Source: Rhodocyclaceae bacterium
Lineage (GTDB): Bacteria; Pseudomonadota; Gammaproteobacteria; Burkholderiales; Rhodocyclaceae
Length of the DNA: 64,000 nucleotides
Direction: 5' to 3'
NCBI GenBank assembly: GCA_030824275.1
Contig: JAVBXY010000016.1
Coordinates: 51,807-115,806, forward strand
The position numbers and the translations under genes were made by a program. The notes under the pieces are model-generated. The model was given only the letters and a program-made list of their open reading frames with translations. It ran no database searches and had not been told where the DNA came from. This document shows, one piece after another, positions 8,120 to 16,891 of this stretch. Each line of letters begins with the position of its first letter. The stretch's first letter is position 1.

Positions 8120-10178
8120 TCGCAGCATCGGCCCCGCCGTTCCGGCGGGAACGCTCCAGGCCCTGGAGAGCGAATATCTGCGTCTGGCCCTCGACAGCCA
8201 TGCCATTGTCAGCATCGCCGAGCCGGGCGGCGGCATCATCTACGTCAACGAGAAATTCTGCGAAGTCTCGGGCTACTCGCGAGTGGAACTGCTCGGCAGC
8301 AACCACCGCATCGTCAAGTCCGGCATGCATCCCCCGGAATTCTTCGCCAACATGTGGGAGACCATCTCTTCCGGTCGCATCTGGCAGGGCGAAGTCTGCA
8401 ACCGGGCCAAGAGCGGTCGCCTGTACTGGGTCGAGTCGACCATCGTGCCGTTTCTCGACGCCAACGGCCTACCCTACCAGTACGTTTCCATCCGGACCAA
8501 CGTCACCGCGCAAAAGCGCAGCGAACGCCTGCTCTCCGCGCTGGCGACCGCTGAAGCGCAAACCATTGCCGAAGAACCACCGGCAGAGATATTCCCCAAA
8601 CTGCTGATGGCCGTGCTGCCCCTAGTCGGTTGCGAATTTGGCTTCATCGGCGAATGCAGTGAGAACGATCTGCCGGCCCTCAACCTGCTGGCCATCACCG
8701 ACCATGTCTGGGACGACGCCTGCCGTGCCATGCATGCCCGCGTGCACGACGGCCACTTGCATTTCGACGACATCGACTCACCCTTCGGCCGAAGTCTGAG
8801 CGTAGGACAAGCCGTCGTGATGAACCTGCCATCGGCGGAAGGCCTCGTCGGCCTCGATAACTTTCTCGCCCTGCCCCTGATGCGAGGCGAGGCCACCCTG
8901 GGCATGATCGGCCTGGGCAACCGCCATGGCGGTTTCGATGACCGAATCGTCCAGTTCATCCAGCCCCTGGCCGCCACCTGCGGCAGCATGATCGCCAGCC
9001 TGCGTTTCCGTCGCCAGCGGGAACGCATCACCGAAGCGCTGGTGCTGGCGCGGGATCGGGCCGAGCAGGCCAGCCACGCCAAGTCCGAATTCCTTTCGCG
9101 CATGAGCCACGAACTGCGTACGCCGCTCAATGCCATCATTGGTTTCGGCCAATTGCTGGCTACCGATCCGGTCGAGCCACCGACGCCGGACCAAAGCGAG
9201 AGCATCAACCAGATCCTGACCGCCGGCCGCCATCTGCTCGAACTGATCAACGAAGTCCTCGATCTGGCCCGCATCGAATCCGGCCGCCTGCACCTGACCC
9301 TGGTCAACGTCGCCCTCCCCTCCCTGCTCGACGAATGCCTGCTGCTGCTTCAGCCCCTGGCCCGCGAGCGGACGATCTCCCTCCACTCGTCGGTGGCAGC
9401 CAACGGACTGACCATCGCCGCCGACCGCACCAGACTCAAGCAGGTGCTGATCAACGTGCTGGCCAATGCCATCAAGTACAACCAGGCTGATGGCGAAGTA
9501 CATGTCCAACTGGAGGAACGGCCGGAGCAAGTTGGCATCGTCATCACCGACACGGGACGCGGCTTCGCCCAGTCGGAACAGGACCATATCTTCCAGCCCT
9601 TCACCCGTCTGGGCAGCGCCGAGGAGGAGGAAGGCACCGGCATTGGACTCGCCATCACCCGACACCTGATGGAACTCATGGGCGGCCAGATCGAACTGGT
9701 CAGCGCACCGGGCCATGGCAGCACCTTCACGCTATGGCTTCGTCGCGGCAGCGGCGATGAGGAGCCGATGTCCTCCCCGGCGCCAAGGAAGTCTCAACGC
9801 GACGTCGCACGCCGGCGCATCCTCTACATTGAAGACGATCATGCCAATCGACTGCTGGTGGAAAAAGCCCTGTCGCGCAACGACACATGGGAAGTCATCA
9901 CCGCCGAAACCGGCAACGAGGGGCTGATGCTGGCCCGTCACCTGGACCCGGACCTCATCCTGCTCGACCTGGAGTTGCCGGACAGCAATGGCTTCGACCT
10001 CAAGCGCCAGATCGATGCCATGCCCCATCGACGCAAGGTTTCCATCGTAGCCATTTCCGCCCATGCCAATCCGGACGAGGTCAAGCGCGGGCGCGAAGCC
10101 GGTTTCGCCGCCTACGTCACCAAGCCCCTCGACATCGATAACCTGCCTGCGGTACTCCAAGCCCATCTGACCCCATGA
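8082..10178 (+). CDS. Soluble hybrid sensor histidine kinase (PAS-GAF-HisKA-HATPase-REC)
   Basis: This 698-residue protein has no membrane helix. It has an aerotaxis-type PAS domain (about 30-140: YVNEKFCEVSGYSRVELLG), a GAF domain (about 150-310), HisKA with SHELRTPLNAIIGFGQLL near residue 340, a HATPase (DTGRGFAQ, GTGIGLAIT) and a C-terminal receiver (YIEDDHANR, LILLDLELPDSNG, KPLD). It overlaps the end of the REC-PP2C gene by 38 bases and the start of the HD-GYP gene by 4, so all three are one transcript and probably one phosphorelay. HisKA and receiver are very similar to those of the 3189-5537 kinase, suggesting duplication. Confidence 0.9.
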   Translation: MIPAMSSPAGSTNRSIGPAVPAGTLQALESEYLRLALDSHAIVSIAEPGGGIIYVNEKFCEVSGYSRVELLGSNHRIVKSGMHPPEFFANMWETISSGRIWQGEVCNRAKSGRLYWVESTIVPFLDANGLPYQYVSIRTNVTAQKRSERLLSALATAEAQTIAEEPPAEIFPKLLMAVLPLVGCEFGFIGECSENDLPALNLLAITDHVWDDACRAMHARVHDGHLHFDDIDSPFGRSLSVGQAVVMNLPSAEGLVGLDNFLALPLMRGEATLGMIGLGNRHGGFDDRIVQFIQPLAATCGSMIASLRFRRQRERITEALVLARDRAEQASHAKSEFLSRMSHELRTPLNAIIGFGQLLATDPVEPPTPDQSESINQILTAGRHLLELINEVLDLARIESGRLHLTLVNVALPSLLDECLLLLQPLARERTISLHSSVAANGLTIAADRTRLKQVLINVLANAIKYNQADGEVHVQLEERPEQVGIVITDTGRGFAQSEQDHIFQPFTRLGSAEEEEGTGIGLAITRHLMELMGGQIELVSAPGHGSTFTLWLRRGSGDEEPMSSPAPRKSQRDVARRRILYIEDDHANRLLVEKALSRNDTWEVITAETGNEGLMLARHLDPDLILLDLELPDSNGFDLKRQIDAMPHRRKVSIVAISAHANPDEVKRGREAGFAAYVTKPLDIDNLPAVLQAHLTP

Positions 10179-11254
10179 GCAAGCCTGCCGACCATTCCAT
10201 TGATACCCGATCCGCACGCATCATGATCGTGGACGACCAGCCCGCCAACGTCTTGCTGCTTGAGAAGACGCTACGCTCTCGCGGCTATCAGACCCTCGAA
10301 GGCTTCACCGATCCGCGTCAGGCCGTGGCCCGCTATGCCGAAGCGCGTCCCGACTTGCTGTTGCTCGACCTCAACATGCCCCATCTCGACGGCTTCGCGG
10401 TCATGGAGAAGTTGCACGAACTGCCGGTTGACCTGCACCCGCCGGTGCTGGTGATCACCGCCCAGCACGACCTGGACAGCCGCTTGCGTGCGCTCCAGGC
10501 CGGCGCCCGCGACTTTCTGACCAAGCCCTTCGACGTTCTCGAAGCCTTGGCACGCATCTCCAATCTCATCGAAGTGCATCTGCTGCAAAAAGCCATGCGC
10601 GACCAGAATGCCTTGCTTGAAACCAAGGTGCTCGAACGAACCCGGGAACTCAATGAAACACGACTGGAAGTCGTCCGTCGCCTTGGTCGGGCAGCCGAAT
10701 ATCGCGACAACGAAACGGGCTTCCACATCATCCGCATGAGCCAGTTTTCCGCGCGCCTGGCCGCCGCTGCCGGCTGGAATCCGGCGCAGGTGGAAAAGAT
10801 GCTGCATGCCAGCCCCATGCACGACATCGGCAAGATCGGCATTCCGGATCGCATCCTGCTCAAGCCCGGCAAACTGGAAGGCGAAGAGTGGGAAACCATG
10901 ATGACCCACACCACCATCGGCGCAGAAATCCTCTCCGGTCACGATTCCGAACTGATGCGCCTGGCGGCCGAAATCGCCCTCAGCCACCACGAGAAATGGG
11001 ATGGCAGCGGCTATCCCCGTGGCCTTGCCGGCACCGACATCCCCGAAGCCGGCCGCATCGTTGCCCTCTGCGATGTCTTCGACGCCCTGACCAGTGAGCG
11101 CCCCTACAAGAAGGCCTGGTCCATCGAGGATACCGTTGCCCATTTACGCGCCCAGAGCGGACTCCACTTCGATCCCGCCATGGTGGAGCTGTTCATGGAC
11201 CTGCTGCCGGAAATCCTGACGATCCGCGCCCGTCATGCCGAACCCCAGGATTAG
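10175..11254 (+). CDS. Response regulator with HD-GYP c-di-GMP phosphodiesterase domain (RpfG type)
   Basis: A receiver (about 12-130: IMIVDDQPANV, LLLLDLNMPHLDG, KPFD), a coiled-coil linker and an HD-GYP domain (about 170-345). All key motifs are present: the HD in MHDIGKIGIPDRIL, HTTIGAEIL, SHHEKWDGSGYPRGL, and DVFDALTSERPYK. HD-GYP enzymes hydrolyse cyclic di-GMP to GMP or pGpG in the cytoplasm. It is translationally coupled to the hybrid kinase upstream (ATGA) and overlaps the PAS sensor downstream by 20 bases, so it is the likely output of that kinase. Length 359 is normal for RpfG-like proteins. Confidence 0.93.
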   Translation: MSKPADHSIDTRSARIMIVDDQPANVLLLEKTLRSRGYQTLEGFTDPRQAVARYAEARPDLLLLDLNMPHLDGFAVMEKLHELPVDLHPPVLVITAQHDLDSRLRALQAGARDFLTKPFDVLEALARISNLIEVHLLQKAMRDQNALLETKVLERTRELNETRLEVVRRLGRAAEYRDNETGFHIIRMSQFSARLAAAAGWNPAQVEKMLHASPMHDIGKIGIPDRILLKPGKLEGEEWETMMTHTTIGAEILSGHDSELMRLAAEIALSHHEKWDGSGYPRGLAGTDIPEAGRIVALCDVFDALTSERPYKKAWSIEDTVAHLRAQSGLHFDPAMVELFMDLLPEILTIRARHAEPQD

Positions 11255-13397
11255 CGACCTGATCGCCCGGCGCCAGCCGCTGCGGGGCATGCATGCCTCG
11301 CTGGTGCTGGTCGTCGCGGGTTTCGTCGCCCTCGTCGCCGTCAGTTCGGGTACCCGTCTGATTGAAGCGATTGCCAGCTACCGCGTCGTCCACCAGCTGC
11401 TCGCGACGCGGGAAGCCGTGGACGCGCTGAGCAGCGCCGGTAATCTGGTACTGCGTCACCGCACCATGGCCCAGGCCACGTCGGCCGTCACCAGTCCGCT
11501 GTTCGACCCGGTGCTGATGCGTAACGAAGCCGACACGCTACTGGCAAAGGTATCCCAACGCCTGCCCGAACTGCTTCCCGCCGGGGGCAACCGTGCCCGT
11601 CAGCTCGACGAAGCCCGCACCGCATGGCTTGCCGTCGCAGCAGGACAGGAGAGCGCCACGAACCGGCGCACCGAGTTGTTCAACGCTGGCCAATCCTTGC
11701 TGCATGTGATCGAAGCCAGCCTGCGCGATGCGATCAGCAATGGCATCAGTCATGAAGGAGCGCTGGCTCCGATGGGAGAGATCTATCTCGCCACCTGGCA
11801 ACTGCGGATGATGACCGCCGAGGAATCGGCCATCATCGCCAGCGCCCTGGTGAACGGCACCACCCGCGATCCGCGGGTGGACAAGCTGCTGCTGTTATCG
11901 GAAGGCCGTACCCGGCTGGCCATGGACCGGCTAATGACGGCGGCCGACTCGGTCGGTGATCAGCAGCTGATCGCACTGTTGAACGAACTGCAAGGAAGTT
12001 ACCGAAAAAATCTTCGCCACATGCTCGACAGGGCTCGGGCGCCCGACGCCCAACACATGAAACTGGAAGATTTCCTGTCCCAGACAGCACCGTTGGCGCA
12101 GGGCTTTGTTCAGTTGAAGAACGCGATCCACAAGGCCGGTGGTCGCCACATCGAAGCCATTCGGCAACAACGGGCCCGCGAGTTGCTGATCAGTAGCGGC
12201 ATGGTGCTGCTGGAACTTGCTCTCGGCATCGGCCTGATCCTGCTTCTGATGCGACGGGTACAGAACCCTCTGACTCGCTTGCAGATGGCCCTGTCCGGTG
12301 CCGACGGCTATTTTGTGGACTGGCATGTACCGAGCCGCGTGGTGGATTACTCGACGGGTTTCGACATCATGCTAGGCTTCGACCCCGGCGAAATCCCCCG
12401 TACTGTCGACGGCCTGCGCTGGCTCTACCACCCGGAGGACGCCCCCCAGCTCGAAGCCGCCCATCGCGCCGCCTATCGCGGCGACTCCGACCGCGTGGAT
12501 GCGGAATTGCGCATACGCCGGAAAGGTGGCGGCTGGCACTGGATCAACATTCGTGTCCGGGTCGTGGAACGTGACAGCAACGGCCGTGCGGTGCGCCTGA
12601 TCGGCGTCGTCTATGACGCCAATGCACGCCACCAGGCAGAAGACGAACTGCGCCGCGTACGCCACGAAGAAGAAGCCATCTTCAACTCCTCGCCAGTGGC
12701 CATGCTGATCGTCCACGACCGTCTCATCCGCCGTTCCAATCACGCTGCCGAGCGCATGTTCGGCGAGGAGCCCGGCGGACTGGATGGCAAGCCCACGCGC
12801 ATACTGTTCGACACCGAGGCTGAGTACGCCACTGTCGGTAACAAGGTATATGAGGCGCTGAGCAAGGCACCCAACTTCACTTACGAGGCCGAGTACCTGC
12901 GGCTGCAATACGGCCGTTTCTGGGCTCGTGTGCAATGCTCACTGCTCGACGCTGGCACGCCCGGCCTCGGCTACGTCTTCGCCTTCGAAGACATCAGCAT
13001 CGCGCGGCGGGCGCAGCTCGATCTCGATACTGCCGTCCAGCGCCAGAACGCCATGTTCGCCGCGTTGCCGAATGGGGTCGTCATTCTGAACAACCGCAAC
13101 ATCGTCGATTGCAACCCGCGCTTTGCGGAAATGTACGGCTACACACCCGCCGAACTGATCGGCCAGAGCACACGGATCTTTTACAGTTCCGACCAGGACT
13201 GGGAGGAACGCGGCAAGCTAACCTACCCGGCCATGTCTGCCAGCGGCACCTACTACGGCAGGGAAAAGGTCCGCCGCCGCAATGGCGTATTCATCGACAT
13301 GCTGGTCCAGGGTTGCTGGATCGATGCCGCCGACCCCGACAAGGGCGCCGTGTTCATCCATACCCCGCTCAACATCATGCTCGACTATCCGGGCTGA
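11235..13397 (+). CDS. Membrane-bound multi-PAS sensor without an output domain
   Basis: Helices at about 18-40 and 315-340 bracket a mainly helical periplasmic domain of about 270 residues. The cytoplasmic half holds three PAS domains: one with WLYHPEDAPQLEAAH and the WHWINIRVRVV strand, one beginning AIFNSSPVAMLIV, and one beginning AMFAALPNGVVIL. The protein ends right after the third (NIMLDYPG). No kinase, GGDEF, EAL or methyl-accepting domain follows, and the next gene (rraA) begins 84 bases on. It may modulate the adjacent kinase/HD-GYP pair by protein contact, or be a truncated gene; the intact frame favours the first. Confidence 0.8.
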   Translation: MPNPRISDLIARRQPLRGMHASLVLVVAGFVALVAVSSGTRLIEAIASYRVVHQLLATREAVDALSSAGNLVLRHRTMAQATSAVTSPLFDPVLMRNEADTLLAKVSQRLPELLPAGGNRARQLDEARTAWLAVAAGQESATNRRTELFNAGQSLLHVIEASLRDAISNGISHEGALAPMGEIYLATWQLRMMTAEESAIIASALVNGTTRDPRVDKLLLLSEGRTRLAMDRLMTAADSVGDQQLIALLNELQGSYRKNLRHMLDRARAPDAQHMKLEDFLSQTAPLAQGFVQLKNAIHKAGGRHIEAIRQQRARELLISSGMVLLELALGIGLILLLMRRVQNPLTRLQMALSGADGYFVDWHVPSRVVDYSTGFDIMLGFDPGEIPRTVDGLRWLYHPEDAPQLEAAHRAAYRGDSDRVDAELRIRRKGGGWHWINIRVRVVERDSNGRAVRLIGVVYDANARHQAEDELRRVRHEEEAIFNSSPVAMLIVHDRLIRRSNHAAERMFGEEPGGLDGKPTRILFDTEAEYATVGNKVYEALSKAPNFTYEAEYLRLQYGRFWARVQCSLLDAGTPGLGYVFAFEDISIARRAQLDLDTAVQRQNAMFAALPNGVVILNNRNIVDCNPRFAEMYGYTPAELIGQSTRIFYSSDQDWEERGKLTYPAMSASGTYYGREKVRRRNGVFIDMLVQGCWIDAADPDKGAVFIHTPLNIMLDYPG

Positions 13398-13481
13398 GCT
13401 AATCCCCCCCGCTCGCCGTCCCCCATCCGGGAGATTTCATACCACCAGCGCCAACTTTTCCATCCCTGACAAGGAAACCCC

Positions 13482-13967
13482 ATGGACTATCTCACCACCG
13501 ATCTCTGCGACGCCCACGAAGACAAGGTCCGCGTCGTCGAACCGATGTTCAACAGCTTCGGCGGCCGCGATGCATTCTTCGGTCGCATCGCCACGCTCAA
13601 GCTCTTCGAGGACAACTCGCTGGTGCGCAAGGCGCTGGAATCGCAGGGGGAAGGACGCGTGCTCGTCATCGACGGCGGCGGCAGCCTGCGCCGCGCCCTG
13701 GTGGGTGACCAGCTCGCCGCTCTCGGCGTCAAAAACGGCTGGGCCGGCGTCGTCGTCTATGGCTGCATCCGCGACTCCCGCGCCATCGGCGACATGGACC
13801 TCGGCGTCTTCGCCATCGATACGCACCCCATGAAGACGGTGAAGAAGAATGTCGGCGACGCAGATATCCCCGTCAGCTTCGGCGGCGTCACCTTCGTCCC
13901 CGGCGAATGGCTGTATGCCGACGAAGATGGCGTGATCGTCAGCAGCACGCAACTGCATCAAGTCTGA
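13482..13967 (+). CDS. rraA: Ribonuclease E activity regulator RraA family protein
   Basis: At 161 residues this matches the RraA/dimethylmenaquinone methyltransferase-like family, with conserved [33 protein letters not shown] and GVIVSS. In E. coli RraA binds RNase E and inhibits it; some relatives are oxaloacetate decarboxylases or 4-hydroxy-4-methyl-2-oxoglutarate aldolases with the same fold, and the GxxGxxRD-type site (YGCIRDS) is compatible with either. Placement next to aceA makes a metabolic role worth considering. AAGGAA precedes the ATG. Nothing is disrupted. Confidence 0.85.
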   Translation: MDYLTTDLCDAHEDKVRVVEPMFNSFGGRDAFFGRIATLKLFEDNSLVRKALESQGEGRVLVIDGGGSLRRALVGDQLAALGVKNGWAGVVVYGCIRDSRAIGDMDLGVFAIDTHPMKTVKKNVGDADIPVSFGGVTFVPGEWLYADEDGVIVSSTQLHQV

Positions 13968-13968
13968 C

Positions 13969-13980
13969 TCTTATATAAGA
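13969..13980. promoter_or_regulatory. Palindromic operator candidate, distal copy (aceA)
   Basis: TCTTATATAAGA, a perfect 12-bp palindrome starting two bases after the rraA stop. It repeats the core of the larger palindrome at 14087-14102, 120 bases away (centre to centre). Two identical AT-rich palindromes in GC-rich DNA before aceA suggest sites for one dimeric regulator. Confidence 0.6.
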
Positions 13981-13997
13981 CACATCTGCACCGCAAC

Positions 13998-14031
13998 CGG
14001 AAAGCGTTTCACAGAAGTCAAACGCTTTCCG
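13998..14031. other. Strong inverted repeat between rraA and aceA
   Basis: CGGAAAGCGTTT (13998-14009) pairs perfectly with AAACGCTTTCCG (14020-14031) across a 10-base loop. It could end rraA transcription, but no T-run follows (TATTACG), so it is either a rho-independent-like hairpin without a tract or a further protein site between the two operator copies. Confidence 0.55.
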
Positions 14032-14086
14032 TATTACGAAACAAATCCAACATCACACTGTTTATAAATATAAAAAAATATCAACA

Positions 14087-14102
14087 AGTCTTATATAAGA
14101 CT
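14087..14102. promoter_or_regulatory. Palindromic operator candidate, proximal copy (aceA)
   Basis: AGTCTTATATAAGACT is a perfect 16-bp palindrome ending one base before the -35 box of the aceA promoter. A protein bound here would touch RNA polymerase directly. The factor is not known to me. The nearby LysR gene is not the obvious candidate, since perfect short palindromes are more typical of GntR, XRE or IclR-type regulators. Confidence 0.65.
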
Positions 14103-14103
14103 A

Positions 14104-14132
14104 TTGCTGCCGCGCAATATCCTCTTTATACT
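14104..14132 (+). promoter_or_regulatory. aceA promoter (TTGCTG - 17 - TATACT)
   Basis: TTGCTG (14104-14109) and TATACT (14127-14132) are exactly 17 bases apart, about 60 bases before the aceA ATG. The leader then carries a small inverted repeat, ATGCTCC (14140-14146) with GGAGCAT (14152-14158), and an AGAGGAA ribosome site. Confidence 0.65.
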
Positions 14133-14191
14133 TCGTTCCATGCTCCCGATTGGAGCATCCCCTCCGGAACCGACTATTTAGAGGAATCATC

Positions 14192-15502
14192 ATGACCGAC
14201 CGCAAAGCACAAGTCGCCGCCCTGGAAAAAGACTGGGCCACCAATCCCCGCTGGAAAGGCGTCAAGCGTGGTTACACCGCCGAGGACGTCGTCCGTCTGC
14301 GCGGCTCCCTGCCCATTGAATACACGCTGGCCAAGCGTGGTGCCGAGACCCTGTGGGCCAAGGTCAATGGCGGTGCCAAAAAAGGTTATGTGAATGCCTT
14401 CGGCGCCATCACCGCCGGCCAAGCCATGCAGCAAGCCAAGGCCGGCCTTGAGGCCGTCTATCTGTCCGGCTGGCAGGTCGCCGCCGACGGCAACACCTCC
14501 GAAACCATGTACCCGGACCAGTCGCTCTACGCCTACGACTCCGTGCCGACCATGGTTCGCCGCATCAACAACACCTTCAAGCGCGCCGACGAAATCCAGT
14601 GGTCCCGTGGCATCGAGCCGGGCAGCAAGGAATTCATCGACTACTTCCTGCCCATCGTGGCTGACGCAGAAGCCGGTTTCGGCGGCGTGCTGAACGCCTT
14701 CGAACTGATGAAGAACATGATCGCCGCCGGCGCCGCCGGTGTGCACTTCGAAGACCAGCTGGCTGCCGTGAAGAAGTGCGGCCACATGGGCGGCAAGGTG
14801 CTGGTGCCGACCCAGGAAGCTTGCGAAAAGCTGATCTCCGCCCGCTTCGCCGCCGACGTCATGGGCGTGCCGACCATCATCCTGGCCCGCACCGACGCCG
14901 AAGCCGCCAACCTGATCACCTCCGATCACGACGCCAACGACAAGGCCTTCCTCACCGGTGAGCGCACCCAGGAAGGCTTCTACCGCGTCAAGAACGGTCT
15001 GGAGCAAGCCATCAGCCGTGGCATCGCCTACGCCCCCTACGCCGATCTGGTGTGGTGCGAAACCGGCACGCCGGACCTCGGCTTCGCCCGCGAGTTCGCC
15101 CAGGCCGTGCAGGCCGCCTGCCCCGGCAAGCTGCTGTCCTACAACTGCTCGCCTTCCTTCAACTGGAAGAAGAACCTCGACGACAAGACCATCGCCAAGT
15201 TCCAGGACGAGCTCTCCGCGATGGGCTACAAGTATCAGTTCATCACCCTGGCCGGCATCCACATCAACTGGTACAACACCTTCCAGTTCGCCCACGCTTA
15301 CGCCCGTGGCGAAGGCATGAAGCATTACACCGAGATGGTGCAGGAACAGGAATTCGCCGCTCGCGACAAGGGCTACACCTTCGTTTCGCATCAGCAGGAA
15401 GTCGGCGCCGGCTACTTCGACGACGTCACCACCGTGATCCAGGGCGGCTCATCAAGCGTCAAGGCCCTCACCGGTTCGACCGAAGAAGAGCAGTTCCACT
15501 AA
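14192..15502 (+). CDS. aceA: Isocitrate lyase
   Basis: Isocitrate lyase cleaves isocitrate to glyoxylate and succinate, the first step of the glyoxylate shunt for growth on acetate and fatty acids. The 436-residue protein has the catalytic loop [27 protein letters not shown]-type sequence ([20 protein letters not shown]), [17 protein letters not shown] and the TDAEAA segment. The start at ATG 14192 fits RBS AGAGGAA; the track start at 14150 would add 14 unconserved residues. Malate synthase, the second shunt enzyme, is 2.4 kb downstream in the same orientation. Confidence 0.97.
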   Translation: MTDRKAQVAALEKDWATNPRWKGVKRGYTAEDVVRLRGSLPIEYTLAKRGAETLWAKVNGGAKKGYVNAFGAITAGQAMQQAKAGLEAVYLSGWQVAADGNTSETMYPDQSLYAYDSVPTMVRRINNTFKRADEIQWSRGIEPGSKEFIDYFLPIVADAEAGFGGVLNAFELMKNMIAAGAAGVHFEDQLAAVKKCGHMGGKVLVPTQEACEKLISARFAADVMGVPTIILARTDAEAANLITSDHDANDKAFLTGERTQEGFYRVKNGLEQAISRGIAYAPYADLVWCETGTPDLGFAREFAQAVQAACPGKLLSYNCSPSFNWKKNLDDKTIAKFQDELSAMGYKYQFITLAGIHINWYNTFQFAHAYARGEGMKHYTEMVQEQEFAARDKGYTFVSHQQEVGAGYFDDVTTVIQGGSSSVKALTGSTEEEQFH

Positions 15503-15513
15503 GCCTGAGATAA

Positions 15514-15529
15514 CCCCCGAGACAGGGGG
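15514..15529 (+). other. Small CCCCC/GGGGG hairpin after aceA
   Basis: CCCCC-GAGACA-GGGGG directly follows the aceA stop and precedes the terminator. It may protect the 3' end of the mRNA. Confidence 0.35.
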
Positions 15530-15542
15530 CTGAAACATTGAG

Positions 15543-15577
15543 CGCCTCATCCTTCACCGGATGGGGCGTTTTTCTTT
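15543..15577 (+). terminator. Rho-independent terminator of aceA
   Basis: CGCCTCATCC pairs with GGATGGGGCG (one G-T pair) around a TTCACC-type loop, followed by TTTTTCTTT. This is a standard terminator 40 bases after the aceA stop. Confidence 0.85.
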
Positions 15578-15666
15578 GTGCCCTGGACTAAAGTAGGTAC
15601 TCGACAAGGTCGGTCAGAAACAGCCGATCACCCTGACTGCACTGCCCCTTTTGCGGAGAGAAACAT

Positions 15667-15948
15667 TTGTCAAATGACCTTGACCAAGACACTGGTACCC
15701 AGCCTATAAGCTTGCAACGGAAACTGATTGGGTTTCCGATCATGGCAGTTGGTGGCCTGATAATCCTGAGTCCATTTTTGACGAGCTGGTTGTTCGTCAA
15801 TCTTGTCAGCCCGATATTCCTGAAATGGCAAATGCACGATGCCGTCGCTCTGTTTGGTGGTGGGCTGATTTTTGGTACAGGGGCAGTTATCGCTCTGGGT
15901 TGGGAAGTCGTCCGCAAATGGCGCGCAAGCCGGAATGGGTTCCATTAG
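15667..15948 (+). CDS. Small predicted inner-membrane protein, unknown function
   Basis: A 93-residue frame starting with TTG, with GGAGAG 8 bases upstream. Two hydrophobic helices are clear: IGFPIMAVGGLIILSPFLTSWLF and AVALFGGGLIFGTGAVIALGW, then a basic tail (EVVRKWRASR). I do not recognise the family. The TTG start is supported by the ribosome site and the lack of any in-frame ATG before the first helix. It follows the aceA terminator, so it needs its own promoter, which I could not identify. Confidence 0.55.
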   Translation: MSNDLDQDTGTQPISLQRKLIGFPIMAVGGLIILSPFLTSWLFVNLVSPIFLKWQMHDAVALFGGGLIFGTGAVIALGWEVVRKWRASRNGFH

Positions 15949-16303
15949 ACATACATATCGTCCACTTAGCGGTACGGCATCGATACCAAGCCGCCGCCAA
16001 TGCGGAAAGGCTAGAACTCCAGCCGCAAGCCCAGGTGGGCACGATGATCCAATACCTGCGGATTGACGTTGCGCATGACCTGGGCGAGGTGACTGCCCGG
16101 CTGCTACACAGATAGCCGTCTCACCGCCCCACCCTGCTCTACTTTCTCACTACTGTTTTTACGATTTAGCAGAAGAGGAATAGCAACGCCTCTCCAGAAA
16201 CGGGGGGATACCCTTCCATGGGATATGCCTCCATGGTCGTATCGCGCTACAAAGATACCGGACCTGAATGACGACGCCTTCGTTACTGAAATCGGTTCCT
16301 TAG
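15949..16303. other. Gene-poor stretch before a broken GGDEF gene
   Basis: No frame here gives a recognisable protein. One plus-strand frame reads NDDAFVTEIGSLVDKHL near 16265-16315, which I cannot place, and it soon closes. The receiver domain expected before the downstream GGDEF module is not present. The stretch looks like decayed or rearranged DNA. Confidence 0.4.
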
Positions 16304-16891
16304 TGGATAAACACCTTACCTCTCCAAGCTTCGAAACAGCGGCTACGAACCCACCTGACTTTAAAAGCGCAGACCGATCTGCTTCGATCACTGGTATTCC
16401 TTGACGGGCTGACCGGCGTTGCCAATCGTCGTCGCTTTGATGAAAGCCTGGAGATCGAATGGCGACGCTGTCGCCGCGATGGCACGCCATTGGCGATCGT
16501 AATGATCGACATTGACCACTTCAAACGCTTCAATGACCGATATGGCCATCAGGCAGGCGACAACTGCCTTCAGTCGGTGGCGGTAACGCTGAAAGACCGG
16601 CTGAGACGTGCCAACGATCTGGTATCACTCTACGGCGGCGAAGAGTTCGTCTGCATACTGCCTGACTGCGATCCGGCAGGCACGATAGCCAAAGCCGAGG
16701 AGCTGCGCGCGGCAGTGGCCGCACTGGGCATCGCCCATGACAATTCGCCCACAAGTCCAATGATAACCATCAGCGTAGGCATTGCCGTGTGCGTGCCCGA
16801 CGCTACCCGCACCGTGGAACAATTGCTTGCCGATGCCGACGCGGCGCTTTATCGCGCCAAGGATCAGGGCCGCAACCGCGTGGCAACTTAG
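16304..16891 (+). pseudogene. Truncated diguanylate cyclase (GGDEF), receiver domain lost
   Basis: From the in-frame TAG at 16301 the frame is open to 16891 and encodes RLRTHLTLKAQTDLL, the linker typical of REC-GGDEF response regulators, then FLDGLTGVANRRRFDESL and a full GGDEF domain (MIDIDHFKRFNDRYGH, YGGEEF, ADAALYRAKDQGRNRV). The active-site GGEEF motif is intact, so the domain could make c-di-GMP if expressed. But no ATG, GTG or TTG lies between the stop and the GGDEF core, and TTG 16490 would cut off the first strand. The last bases overlap the LysR stop. I read it as the 3' half of a PleD/WspR-like gene that lost its 5' half. Confidence 0.7.

Noticed and set aside
14174-15391. A 405-residue minus-strand ORF opposite aceA
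   Set aside because: Shadow of isocitrate lyase; no plausible start signals or domain.
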